This document shows, one piece after another, positions 24,641 to 37,600 of a stretch of DNA of 64,000 bases. The translations under genes were made by a program, and so were the position numbers. The notes under the pieces are model-generated. The model had not been told where the DNA came from. It ran no database searches and worked only from the letters and a program-made list of their open reading frames with translations. The first letter of the stretch is position 1. The number at the start of each line of letters is the position of its first letter. Source of the DNA: Smallanthus sonchifolius (lineage: Eukaryota > Streptophyta > Magnoliopsida > Asterales > Asteraceae); assembly GCA_023525975.1 (NCBI GenBank), contig CM042038.1, positions 7,937,272 to 8,001,271 on the forward strand, written 5' to 3'.

Positions 24641-26031
24641 TTATAAATTAAAAAATGTACTTTTAGAAAACGTTTTACATTTAAAAAGATTTAAGTTTTT
24701 TAATTCAAGTAAAGAATAAAATAAATAAAAAAATAAAAAATGTAGTGTTTTGAATTGATGTGATAACTAAAATGGTGAGATGGTATGAGGTGATAACTTG
24801 AAGAAGAGGAATAAGGAAACGAAGGTAGATTTAGCACCACCCAAAATATTTGTATGCAAGTTATTTTAACTGCTCTCTTATTTGACCGAGAAGAATCTGT
24901 TTGACTTGTTCTTAATTACAAAAGAAAGAAAATACGTGACTTCAAGTCAAAGAACCTAAAGAAAGGAACCGTCAGAGATTGTTGGCGCTGCTGATTTTGG
25001 GTTCGGTTTTCAGTTCTGACAAAGCAAAACTTTGAACTGAGAAAGCCGAAACCAAACCGGTCTGAAGATAAAACCGATCACATTACACCCATCCATTTTC
25101 AGCATATTTTATGTATTTGTTTTTAAAAACACGGCCGATACAGTTAATTTATCATTAAAGATGTTACATTTTTTAACAATAATCTAAACTACTCATAATT
25201 TTACACCACCGTTCATCACGAGACTTGAACTCTCAATTTTTTAGAAAAGACCATCATTTTACACACTTGGATACTGTTTGGACCAAAAAACTTTGGTTAA
25301 GGTTAAATATGTTACACAACCATACATATTTATAAGTCTAGTTATGTTTGTCGGTTTATACTACTAGTGGGGAACCCACGCGTTGCGACGGAGTCGACAG
25401 TTTCCGCAAGTTTTATGTTAGGTTATGAATCACTTAAAATAATTAAGGATTTCGCGTTGGGTTAGTTATGCTATGTCGGAAAATGATGCAAGATATCGTG
25501 TAACATTAGATAACTTTTATTTATATTTGGGTATTATTATTACTATTGATGTCCGACCCGACCCGACTAATATGTATTATTATATATACCAAACATGTTA
25601 TTAAAATAAAAATGAATAAATGAAATTTAAAATTAAAATATTAAATTCAACTAATTAATGACCCGAACCATTTTTTACTCGAACTAAAATAACACTAACC
25701 CTGTTACCTTTTTATGTTAAGTGTAAGAGTATTTTAGTACTTTTACACCTCATGGGTTGTTTATATAAATTATAAAGTTATTTTTTATAATATTTAAAGG
25801 GCAATTTATGTAATTACTCAAGTTAACAAAAACCAAACCACAATTTTATATATTTTATTTTTTTAATTTATTTTTTTAAGTGTTGGCCTTTAGTTGTAGA
25901 GTTGAAGTTAAATGACTAATTGAATGTTGGGTTTTAATTGTAGATGTGAGTTAAATGGTAATTGAATGTTGGATTTTAACTATAGAGATAGTTAAATGAT
26001 AATTTAACACATTTTATGCATTGGTAAGATG
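23698..26031. other. Upstream and intergenic DNA of the TNL locus
   Basis: No gene was seen. A pure (TA)n microsatellite occupies about 24600-24636. Near 25368-25400 a phrase GGGGAACCCACGCGTTGCGA resembles ends of dispersed plant repeats, but no partner end was found. The rest is AT-rich. Confidence 0.45.
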
Positions 26032-27980
26032 TACCCTGTCACACCCCAACCGACGGCGGATTATACGTCGGGGCGGACGCGGTTGTTCAATAACACAAGG
26101 TTGACTATTAAAGTTTCAATATTTCATTAATAATAGATTCAAAGGTTCAATACAAAGGAAATAACAAATATACAACATTTATTTAATAAGTAGTCTAGGT
26201 CCAAAGCGTCCTATGTGATCACAAATAAGTCTCACGATGTAGAACCTGAAACATGTGAAAGAATCTGTCAACTACAAAATAGTATTGAGATACAAAGGTT
26301 TTGACACAGTTTAACAAATATTTGAAAAGAGTTACAATTCACTATGATTTATGCATTCTATAATGTAAGTATGAGAAACAAGTATCTTAAACATTGTGCA
26401 TATCAACCCTCCAACCAAGTTTAGGCATAACCCGCAGGTTACCCTTATAAGTCTCAAGTTTAAAAGTTTAATTCAGTAACAATCACCAAGGGCTCCCCCC
26501 GAAGGGTCAATCAATCAAGGTGGATTGGTCAAATGCAATAGATCTATCATTGTTACTATAGGCTTGATCAAAGTTAATGAATATGCTAGTTTTAAGTTTA
26601 ATCTAAGCATACAAGTCTCAAGTTTAACTTAAGAATAAGCACATAGTCATAGTTTGTACAAGAATTGTATAAGTTTTAAAGTTTTGAACATGTTTCACCC
26701 CAAAAGTATTGAAAGGAAAAAGGGGCTGAGTATACTCACTTTGATGATGAAGGGTATCCGACAAGAGTAAGTGTTTGCAAGACTTGGAGAGGGAGAATAT
26801 CCTTACGATAAGCCTAAGAATATAAGTCTAAAGTTTCAAGTATAACCTTAAAAGTCTAGGGCAAGAATTCTAAGATTTTCAGGATTTTGACTAGGGTTCC
26901 AATGGGGGATGATTGTGTTTTATAAAGTTTGAATCAAGTTTCAAATAAAAGTTTTGAATTTCAAGTTTAATAGGTTTATAGTTTATAATAATTATTGATT
27001 AAAATAATTATTTAAAAGTTTTATAATTATTAATTACACAAGTTAAGTAATAATAATCAAAATAGTTTCCTAAGTATTTAGAAGTAGTGTGGTAATAATA
27101 GTTAAGTGAAAGACTAATAATTATTAAATAACAATAATTATTTAACGAATAAATAATTATTAGAGATTACTTAATTATTTAAAGAATACATAATGATAAT
27201 TATTATTTCAAGAATAAACAATGATTAAGGTTCTATAATAATCATTTTAAGAACACCTAATTATTAAGGATAAATAATTTCCTATAAAGGCAAATATTTA
27301 TCTAATTGAAAAATAATCAATACAAATCATTTATGATTTATTAAAGCATTTAAGTATTAAGAATTTGTTAAATTAACTAGTAGCAAATAAACGGTTAAAC
27401 TGTGGTTATAGGTTTAAATAAACAATAAGTGTTTATAAGTTTGAAAAAAAAGTTAAATAGGACTTCTTGTAAAGTTTTGATTATAAGTCTTTAAAGTTTA
27501 AATGAAATTGTAAGTTTATAAAGTTTCCTTCGAATGGTAAGTTTATAAGTATAAGTATTTAATTAAAGTTTATGTTTTTAAAAGTATAAGTCTATAATTG
27601 TTTTAAATCTTTATCTTATAAAGTTTATAAACATTTAAAAATAAACAAAATATATTTATTTTCTCATGTTTTAAATTTACATAAACAAATGGATGAAATA
27701 TAAAATGTATTAAATTAAAGTTTCTGTGTAAATGTAACTTTTATAAAAGTTTAGAAGCATTTTTATAGTTTTTAAGTATTTAAAATTGTTTTTAAAGTAT
27801 TAAATATTATAAGTTTTAACCAAGTTTAAATGAATTAGAATGGTTCGAAAATATAAAAGGGTAAATAAAATCTAATTCAAGTTTATAAAAGTATTAGAAA
27901 GTTTATAAAAATTATTAAAAGTATTAAAAACTGTTTAAAAAGGCTAAAACAATTAAAATGGGCAAAAATCGGTTTACCCG

Positions 27981-30672
27981 TGTGACGTTTCGGATTTTTA
28001 TTCTCGTACCTGTATTAAATCTAGCATGTAATCGTTCTCCATTTTAATAAAGTGTAAGAGTTTTATTTGGTTTTTATACAAGTAGGTATTTTATATATAC
28101 GAATTTAAATTAACTAGAATTTTATAATTTTAAACTAATATAAAAAGTTATATAAAAAAAAAAAAATAAATAAATAAATATTCAAAAGAAAATTTGCATA
28201 TATAAAAGAAAAACATATTTTAATAGGATTAATAACCTTTATAAAATTGTTATTTATAAAAATAATAATAATATAAGTTTATAAAAATTTATAAATTAAT
28301 TTGATTTAAAAGAAATTTAAATTAATTTATTTAAATAAAAGTTCAGGGTTTATATTGTAATTAATCAGAATAAAAGGATTTAAAATTTAAAATCGTTGAG
28401 GGGCTGTTTCTGGTCAAATGAAACTACAGGGATCCATCCGGTATTTAATTTAAGGGCTATTCCGTATTAAACCAAACTCCAGGGACTAAAACTGTCAAAA
28501 CGAAAATCGTTTATCCGGTCACCACTTCCAAAAGTCCGGCGGGTAAAAGGTTTTCCGGCGACACCCGACCAGCCTGTTTCTCTGCACCTCAACGCCCGAC
28601 AAAAGCACCTCTGGCTTCGTCTCCCCCACGCGAACCAGAACCCTCGACCAATTTGTTCCCCCAACATAAGGATCATCCGATCCTGTTGGTGGCCGAGATA
28701 CCACGTCCAAATTCGTGCCCGACAGGACACCTCCACGCCTGCTAAAGGGCTCGACAGTTTCGTCTCGTCCAGACGAGTGTCGGGGCATGCTCAATTGCTT
28801 GTCTTATTATCAGGATCAAGCCCGGCTATAAATAGTCATAGCTGAACCTGTGCGAGCTCGTCATCTCCTCTGCACCCACTCTCACTCCAAATTGAAACTA
28901 CCATTGCATTCGTCGCCTCTGAGGGAAGCTACATCCAAAGTTTCGAAGTCTAATTCCATCCAGAAGCTGATTCCCACTCTTGACTTTTTCGGACTTCAAA
29001 CCTTTGCCGACCGGACACTTCGCGACCAAGTTCGAGCCTCATTTCGGGTCCATTAGCTTATGTCATCGTCAGGTAATCAATCCCAGACGAAAACTCGGCA
29101 ATCGCACGAGAGTTACCGGGCAAACCAAGTGTCCTCGGACACGGTTTGCCGGTCACCGAGGACCAGCGACCAACTCCTCCCTTGTATACTTAAGTTATTC
29201 GATACACACATAACCAGCGATGGGCAGTAGCCCGGCTGGTTATGCGTGTGTGTGTTTGATCCGGAGGTCGCGGGTTCGAAACCGGTTGGCCTTCGGCCCA
29301 ATTTTTTTATTACTGTTTTCATTTTATTTAATTTATTTAATCACTTTAACTTATTTTAACATTCTTCTCATACAATAAAAACTAAAACGAGTCGGTTAAC
29401 TCGTTCGGTTACTTTGAAACCGGTTAAACGATCTTTAATCCATAAACTATCCTATTTTTATAAAACTTGTAATATTTAAATACATTTTCTTATATATAAA
29501 ATATCCCATACTTTTATAAATCTTGTAATATTTTTATAAAATTATTTAATTACATTTAATATATAAAATGTCCTATATTTTTATAAATCATGTAACATTT
29601 TTATAAACTTATTAAAATACATTTAATATATAAAATGCCTCATTTTTATATGAACCTAGCAATATTTTCAATAAACTTGTTTAAATAAATAAAGACTTTT
29701 CTTTTATTTGTTATTATTATATAAATACATTAAATACAATAATACTTGTTTAAAACAATATATATATATATCCTTATAAGTTAAAGTTTTACAAAAAAAA
29801 ACATTATCATTCTATTTCCATACTAAAGAAAATTTTATTAAAATCTATATACATTTAAATACAAATACACACCTATGCGCATACAATAATACCCATTTGT
29901 CTACATAGGGTATCAACGTGCTTAGGTTTTCACATACTTATCAGCTACACGCGTGGAAAAATACCCGCTTGCAAGGTGAGTTACATAGCCCCTATTTTAC
30001 ATTTTTATACGTTTTGGGGTGAAACATTATATATGCTACTCACATTGTTTATACGTGTTATACATGAGACTATATGCTTATTCTTTGGATGTACATACAT
30101 TTAAACACAAGACAACCAACTGTAATATTGATAGATCTATTGTGCCTGACCAGCCCACCCAGTTAGGGTGTTTATTACTGCATACTCGGATATAACCGCG
30201 TGTTATACTCAATCATATCGGATATAGTGGGTAACTATATTCAAACATACCGGACTTAGCTGTTGTGCTCTGTTCAAGCGCGTCAAACTCGGTTTGAATT
30301 GTGATTAAATAAATGTTACATCATATACTATGTTTAACAATATAAACAATGAGTTGCAAAACGATTTACAACCACTATTTACAAGAAATACTAAACCTAT
30401 GTACTCACCAACTTTTTAGTTGACACTTGATTTAAATAATGTTTCAGGTTTGGATATGTGACTACTTGCCGAAGATTCTCCACTTAAGAACTATGGACCT
30501 AGTTAAATAAATCAATGTTTTGAACTAGACTAGGTTATTCGGAATGTATTGTAATTGGATCTTGTTGTCTGTAACTTAATTAATGAATTATGCAACTATT
30601 AGCTATCATGTGCTTTTGAACAATCATCACATTGTCCGCCTCGATGATTCCGCCATCGGTCGGGGTGTGACA
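27981..30672 (+). mobile_element. Solo LTR (Tekay-type), 2,692 bp
   Basis: Starts TGTGACGTTTCGG and ends GGTCGGGGTGTGACA, with perfect 5-bp duplications ACCCG at 27976-27980 and 30673-30677. It contains GGCTATAAATAGTC near 28828 as a candidate TATA box, a tRNA-like segment (29205-29290) and the GTTTTGGGGTGAAACAT block near 30010. Length and end motifs match the neighbouring full-length element's LTRs, but the body is strongly diverged, so it belongs to a related lineage. Inserted into the tRNA-like segment of the outer LTR. Confidence 0.88.
29205..29290 (+). other. tRNA-like segment in the inserted solo LTR
   Basis: A B-box-like GGTTCGAAACC lies at 29273-29283, preceded by ATGGGCAGTAGCCCGG as an A-box-like part and GGTTATGCGTGTGTG between them. 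A T-run follows at 29302. The layout corresponds to tRNA-like segments in the other two LTR types of this nest. No complete cloverleaf was found. Confidence 0.6.
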
Positions 30673-30676
30673 ACCC

Positions 30677-30735
30677 GGCTCGAACCCGGGTCACTGACCG
30701 GGTCGAAGCATACGCGCACACACTAAGCCATCCCG
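30677..30735 (-). other. tRNA-like segment in the outer LTR
   Basis: On the minus strand an A-box-like TGGCTTAGTGTG (30730-30719) is followed after about 32 nt by a B-box-like GGTTCGAGCC (30686-30677). GCGCGTATG between them is shared with the Tekay LTR copy. The inserted solo LTR cuts exactly through the T-arm. A second B-box-like GGTTCGAAACC lies on the minus strand at 41939-41929, nearer the start of the same LTR. Confidence 0.6.
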
Positions 30736-31274
30736 ACTACGGGTCTCGTTGATTATTAACACGAAAAAAAAAGAATTTCTTAAACACAATCCTAAATCGC
30801 CCCCAACTCACTATGAACCCTAGAACGAAACCGCTTAAATACGAGTCGAATCACCCTCTGTTTATGCGTTTAAACAGAGGGCTTTTGATCCTCACATGAA
30901 ATCGAAGGTTTGGCTTTTCGAATTACCTGAATTGAAGTCGAGATGAGGGAGAACGAGTATGGGTTATGGGTCGGCTGTCGCAACTTCAAACGGCCAAATG
31001 CGAGTTCGATTCGGATGATTTGCGAGTTAGGATAGTTGTGGTGTGATGTTACTGAGATTTCCCATCGGTATTTATAGCCAATTTCAGTCTTAAATGCTTG
31101 AATTGGTTGGAAGTTGGCGGACGAGGGAAAAGAATTCAAATTCGACATCACGCGGGTCTGGGACCGTGCTCAAGCATTGAATGGTATCGGGTTCCGATCG
31201 CACGCCTCTGGCGAGTTCGAGGTTCACTGTATCCAGACGGAAATCGCGATTTTTGCGTAAAGCGGGTGGGAAAT

Positions 31275-33980
31275 TGTAATATCTGTACTTTTCCGTTTAC
31301 AATTTCCGGCCATTTGGCATTTATTGTAAACCCTAATTATCCATATTTAATAGTATGTGAAAATTCTTAAATGAATTTCTTAAACTATGTGGCTAAAAAC
31401 CATACTCAAACTATGTTTTAGGGCTAATATTCATGGTATTTGAATAAAGTCCCTAAACTATATAAAATAAATCTCATAAATTATCCAAGTGTAAACAAAA
31501 ATTGTACTTATTTAATTTGGAAAATCTTAATTGTGTTTTATTCAATTAAAACACAAATTATATAAATTAAAATGATTTTTATAAAATTATTATGAATTTT
31601 TAAGAAATAATAAGATTTATTCCTTAATAAATCAAATAAAGTTTAATTAAATAAATATTTTTAAAATAAAGTTTTATAAAAAAAAAAATATGTCTTTTTA
31701 TATCAATTTTTTTAGTAAATTAGTTAAACCCCTTGACCCATTGAACCCTTTGAAAACTTTGGACCCTCTCAATTTGAACCTTTGAGTTTTGAACCCCCAA
31801 ACCCGCTGTTTGACTTCGAAAAGTCAACAGGGCCAAAACCACACCAAATCGTTTTCAAAACCGTCGAATTCAAGGCTGTTAATGCCTAATAATCGTGTAT
31901 AAACGTTAACCGACTCATCTTTAATGATATTAAAGAACCAATTCGATCATAATCAAGCTTTTAACTCAAAAATTCAAGTCGAAACCGTTTTATCCTTAAA
32001 CCCGCAATCAATTAGTGCGTTTGAGATGAAATTGATCGATATCATAAGTCCCACAGCCTTCGCAACATCATTTACAAACTTCCCGAACTCTCAAACGTAC
32101 CTCGATTCACTCCGGAAGCTCCAGCGAAGCCGAAGAACATCGAGGCTGAGATTTCAGCCGTTCTCCTTCGTTACGAGGCCATTGCAGGTAACCATTGTTG
32201 CATTAGACTCTTCATGATTCAGGGATTGAAAGCCCCTTGGTTTGGAGGTCGATCGCTGTGTAATCCGATCGATTGGGAAGCTAGGGTTTTGCGGTTAAGG
32301 AATTGGGAGAGAAGGGTCTTCAGACCCTGCTGTTAAAACCCAAGGGAACCCGCAAATGGACAAGGCATTAAGCCCAGTCCAGCGGTAAGGCGCGCGTATG
32401 TCCCAGGGGAGACCCGGGTTCGAATCCGGGCAAACCCCTTTTATTTTTCCTATTTTTGATTTTTATTAATTAAATCTTTAATCTTTAAAAATTCATAACT
32501 TTTTATTTACAACTCGAAAATGTACAAATAAATAGTCCAAATTTTTGTAATAAAATTCTCTACTGTTTTATAGAATAAAAACAGAAAACTTTCTGAGTTT
32601 ATAAAATTATTTATTTAAAAGTCAAATTTTAAAACTTGGATTATTTATTTAATATTAGCAAACTTATTCCAAAAATCCTACAAAAATTAAAGAAACTTAA
32701 TTTATATATTCTTAACGAAATATTAAGTTTCTGGAACTTTTAGACATTTTTACTAATTTTCACAAATTTAACTTGTAATTAAATCAATAGATTTATTGAT
32801 TTAATTAAACTAAAAATAAATGAATTTTATAAAAATTCACTATTTAACAGAAAATATTCATATGATTTATATATAGATTATATTTATTTTTTTCACTATT
32901 TTCATTAATACATTTAGTTAATAAAAGGATTTATTAATTAAATTTCTAAATGAGTAATTAAATAAATAATTACTTAAAACATATTTAAATTACTAAACAT
33001 AATAATTTAGTAATTTAAATACTTACATCTTAATTACATACCTTAAACTATAACCTAATTACATTTTCAAACCTTAAACTTTCCAAAGCCCTAATAATTT
33101 CCCAAATTCGAGAACACGAATGAACCTTAGCTTATTTCCTTTAAACTAAATGACTAAACTACAACTATAATAGGTTAATTGTGACCTACTTTGGATTATA
33201 TCTTTGGATCAAACTTAGCTTGGAAACTACCTACAAATCCAATGTGAGTTTTCATGCCCCTCTTTATACATTTTATCACTTTTGGGGTGAAACATGTTCC
33301 TATATAATTACACTTACACTATTGACAAATCTCACAACTTGAAACAAATTCCCTTATGTTAGACTTGTTTAATTGCATTATGTGGCTTATTTGTTGATTA
33401 CACTAGTTCATATTATTAACTGTTTCGACAGCCTATGAATGGAATTAGTGGTACCATGTGGGTTAGCTACCCCATGCATTTCTTTGATCTAGGATGCATG
33501 TAATGAATTCTGAAACTGAAAAACTGTTAACTATATGTTGGACAATCTGAATTGGATAAATCTTAAAAGGAAGGTTTAATTTGGACTGTGTGTATATACA
33601 ATAAGACTATAATGTATTACTTGTCTTAGCATGGAATTTGTACTTTATCTAAACTACTATATCTATATCTACCATGATTGCTCACCAACAATTCATTTTG
33701 TTGATAACTCTTATTTTAAACATGTTTCAGGTGCACCAAGTTCAAGCAACGCTTGATTTATGTTCAACACTTAGGCTTGGACTTAGAAATTTGAAATCTG
33801 ATTTTATCTTGTTTGGAACTATGTTTTGTCTTGGTTATTTGAACTATTTGTAGCCTTTGAGGCACTTTTAATATTATTGAATAAAATTATGAAATTTTAA
33901 TAATTCCAAGTGTTATGAGCAATCTGGTCACAATTCGGGTCATACTCCGACGTGTTCCGCCGCCCGGTTGGGGTGTGACA
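31275..33980 (+). repeat. 5' LTR of the Tekay element
   Basis: 2,706 bp, TGTAATATCTG...GGTTGGGGTGTGACA. It contains a tRNA-like segment (32365-32435) and the ACTTTTGGGGTGAAACATG block near 33280. A 97-codon frame (31924-32217) recurs unchanged in the 3' LTR, is not a recognised protein, and probably reflects leader composition. AT-rich beyond 32440. Confidence 0.93.
32365..32435 (+). other. tRNA-like segment in the Tekay 5' LTR
   Basis: A perfect B-box GGTTCGAATCC lies at 32417-32427 within a good T-arm (CCCGG...CCGGG). AAGCCCAGTCCAGCGGTAAG upstream is D-arm-like, and GCGCGCGTATG lies between. The body is followed by CCCCTTTTATTTTT, a T-run like a pol III stop. Acceptor stem pairing is poor, so a functional tRNA is unlikely. 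Confidence 0.65.
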
Positions 33981-33983
33981 GAT

Positions 33984-33995
33984 TGGTATCAGAGC
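33984..33995 (+). promoter_or_regulatory. Primer-binding site, tRNA-Met type
   Basis: TGGTATCAGAGC begins 3 nt after the 5' LTR. This is the standard PBS complementary to the 3' end of plant initiator tRNA-Met and primes minus-strand synthesis. Confidence 0.9.
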
Positions 33996-34607
33996 CTTGG
34001 TTATAGGGATTTAGGTTATTAGAAATCTTTAACCTAGACTATAACTTTAGGACCCTCTTTTAGTCTTGCATGATTAGGAACTTATGTGTTTATTTGTCAA
34101 ATTCTAAATCTTTAACACAAATCTTACAAATCCTCAAAATTCTAAGACTTTACCTTATATTTCCATCAATATTCTTTTATATGAAATTCTTCAATGTTTT
34201 AAAATATTTTATAAAACCCCCTAGACTTTGTAAGTCTATCCAAAATCTCGTTAAGGTTTAAGACTTTGACAATGTTCAGAAACTCGTGCAATCTGGAAGG
34301 GTGAATGCCTGTATTCTGAGTTTCCTGTCTAGGCAAGCGTATTCGTACAAATCCAAATTACTGGACATGTTACGCTTACCTGGGGATTCTCGGGATGAGT
34401 GTTCACTTATAGGCTAAAGCATGACTTTCTCAAATATTGTTGAAATCTTATTAACCTTGATATGTCCTAAGTAATTGTGAGGTAAAAACCCAACCAACAC
34501 AATTACTAACTATGTGTTTAAACTTAAGCCTATCTTTACTTTCAAAGCTTAACTCTTGAATATTATTATTCATCTCAAACTTGCATTTTACTTTATTTTC
34601 TTATAGA

Positions 34608-37600
34608 ATGTCTGATCCCGTTGATACAAATCCGGCACTCACACAACAAATTGTTGATCGGATTGCTGCAATACTACCAGCTCTGTTTCAACATCGTGAT
34701 CAAAGCTCTTCTAATAACAACAACAATGCTTGCAACTTCAAATACTTTAATTCGTGTTCACCACCAAAGTTTTCGGGTCATGAAGGAGCCACTGGACTAC
34801 TCCAATGGTTTGAGGGCATTGAGAACACCTTCCTTAATGCTGGTGTTCCCGAGGCACTCAAGGTTCAATATGGCTCAAGCGTCTTTCAAAAGCGTGCACT
34901 AACTTGGTGGAACGGCGAGAAAACTACTCGCACCGTTCTTGTTGCTATGGCTCTTCCTTGGGCTGAATTCAAGGAACTCATGATCAATGAGTTCTGTCCT
35001 CGAAACGAAATGATGAAGATCGAGGAGGAATTTTGGACTCTCTCCCAAGATAGTGGTGACAATTCTGCTTATGTCACTCGTTTTTATGAGCTTTGTCTAC
35101 TCGTTCCTCACCTAGTCGACACCTTGGCTAGGAAGATTGAGAAATTCTGCAAGGGACTCCCAATTCAAATCAGGAGTGCTGTTCTTAGTAGTAGACCTGC
35201 TACTATCGAAGAAGCTGTTCGTCTTTCAGCCACACTTACCGACACTTATGTCGATGCGGGAATCCTTCACCGCAAAGGAGGGAAGAAACCTGCTGTGGTT
35301 GCTGCTGTGACTTCTAAACCTGAACCTACTGGTAGAAACAGGAAGAGAAAGTCCAACCATAAACAAAATTATGGGACTGTTACACCTGCTCAACCTGTGA
35401 GCCAAGTAGCACCTGCTACTACTACTACCTTCAGTCCAACCAAGAAGGCTTATTCGGGGAGTTATCCTCAATGTGATATTTGCAAGTCTCACCATCTTCC
35501 CAATGCACCGTGTTGGGTTTGCACAAAGTGCAAAAGATTGGGACATACTCAAGATCGTTGCCGAACCCCAAGCAACACTCAATCTCAAGTGCAAGGCCAT
35601 AACGTGATACAAAACACACCATCCTTAACTGTTAAGGCTTGTTTCCAATGTGGAGATCCAAGTCACTTCAAGGATAAATGTCCGCTACTGGCCAATGCAA
35701 TAAAAGCTTCAATCTCTGCTTCCAAAGGCCGAGTCTACACCATTACTGCTAGTCAAGCTCAAGCCGACAACGATGTTGTCAATGGTACGTATCTGATCAA
35801 TAATCAATATGCTACTATTTTGTTTGATTCTGGTGCGGATAAAAGTTTCGTGTCCTTTGACTTTGAACCAATGCTTGCTAAGACTAGAACCCAACTAGAC
35901 AAAACTTATAATGTAGAAGTAGCTAACGGGAAATCCGTTAAAGTTGACTCAATTATTGCAAACAATCAACTACAACTTAACGAACATACTTTCTCTATTG
36001 ACTTAACTCCTATGCAACTTGGGAGTTTCGACGTGATCGTCGGCATGGATTGGTTATCCAAACATCGTGCTGAGATCGTTTGTGCCGACAAATTCATAAA
36101 GATTCCTCTGCCGTCTTGTGAAGTACTACACGTGTATGGAGAGAAACAACCCAAAGGCTTAAAACTGATGACTATAACAAAAGCTCAGAAGTACCTCAAC
36201 AAGAATTATCCAGCTTTTCTAGCACATGTTGTGAAAGAGAAGGACAAGGGTAAACTCATGGATGATATTCCTGTGATTAAGGACTTTGCTGAAGTATTTC
36301 CGGAAGACCTACCGGGAATTGCCCCTACACGACAAGTCGAGTTTCGTATCGACCTTGTGCCTGGTGCAACTCCTGTGGCAAGAGTACCATATCGTCTTGC
36401 ACCATCTGAAATGCAAGAACTTGCTAGTCAACTTCAAGAACTCTCTGATAAAGGATTCATACGTCCTAGTTCCTCACCATGGGGAGCACCTGTCTTATTC
36501 GTCAAGAAGAAGGATGGATCTTTTAGGATGTGTATCGACTATCGGGAACTCAACAAATTGACTGTCAAGAATCGATACCCACTTCCAAGGATTGACGATT
36601 TATTTGATCAACTCCAAGGAGCTTCTATTTTCTCAAAGATCGATCTTCGTTCGGGTTATCACCAACTACGTGTTAATGAGGAAGACATTCCCAAAACAGC
36701 TTTTAGAACTCGCTATGGACACTACGAGTTTGTTGTCATGCCATTCGGTCTGACTAACGCACCTGCCGTGTTCATGGACTTGATGAATCGTGTTTGTCGA
36801 CCTTATTTGGATAAATTCGTCATTGTCTTCATTGACGATATTCTTATCTACTCAAAATCTAAGCAAGAACATGAAGAACATCTTCGCTTAGTACTTGATC
36901 TTCTTAAACAGGAACAACTCTATGCTAAATTCTCCAAATGTGAATTCTGGCTAAAGGAAGTCCAATTCCTAGGTCATGTTATTAACGAGGCTGGGATTCA
37001 TGTTGATCCTGCTAAAATTGAAGCTGTAAAGAATTGGATTGCTCCTAAAACACCAACAGAAATCCGTTCTTTTCTTGGACTAGCAGGATATTATCGACGC
37101 TTTATTTCTAACTTTTCCAAGATTGCTGTTCCTCTCACTGCCCTAACTCATAAGGGTAGGATCTTTGAATGGGGACAAGAGCAAGAAGAAGCGTTCCGAA
37201 CTCTCAAAGAAAAATTGTGCCATGCTCCAGTCCTATCTCTTCCCGATGGCAGCGACGACTTCGTTGTTTTCTGTGATGCTTCAAAGCAAGGACTTGGATG
37301 CGTTCTCATGCAAAGGGGTAAGGTGATTGCTTATGCCTCAAGACAACTTAAGGTTCATGAAGATAACTACACCACTCACGACCTCGAACTTGGTGCGGTC
37401 GTGTTTGCTCTCAAAATTTGGAGACATTATCTCTATGGAACCAAATGTGAAATCTTTACCGATCACAAGAGTTTGCAACATATATTCAACCAAAAAGACT
37501 TAAACATGAGACAACGTCGTTGGATGGAACTGTTAAATGATTATGATTGCGAAATCAAATATCATCCAGGGAAAGCTAACGTGGTGGCTGATGCGTTAAG

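Noticed and set aside
25368..25400. Possible Helitron or other repeat end (ACCCACGCGTTGCGACGG)
   Set aside because: No TC start, CTRR end with hairpin, or partner end could be located. A similar phrase near 14100 also lacks a partner.
26037..30672. A single 4.6-kb element with long inverted termini TGTCACACCCC...GGGGTGTGACA
   Set aside because: The 5-bp duplications show two LTRs in opposite directions: the outer one ends at 26037 and a separate one spans 27981-30672. The apparent ACCC flank is part of TACCC and ACCCG.
31924..32217. 97-codon frame, repeated at 39769-40062
   Set aside because: It is the same LTR sequence twice; no family is recognised and it is probably chance.
32365..32435. 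Functional tRNA gene
   Set aside because: B-box and T-arm are good, but a proper acceptor stem and anticodon arm are not seen, and it recurs inside LTRs.
34070..34261. Small frame in the Tekay leader
   Set aside because: AT-rich untranslated leader between PBS and gag; no similarity.
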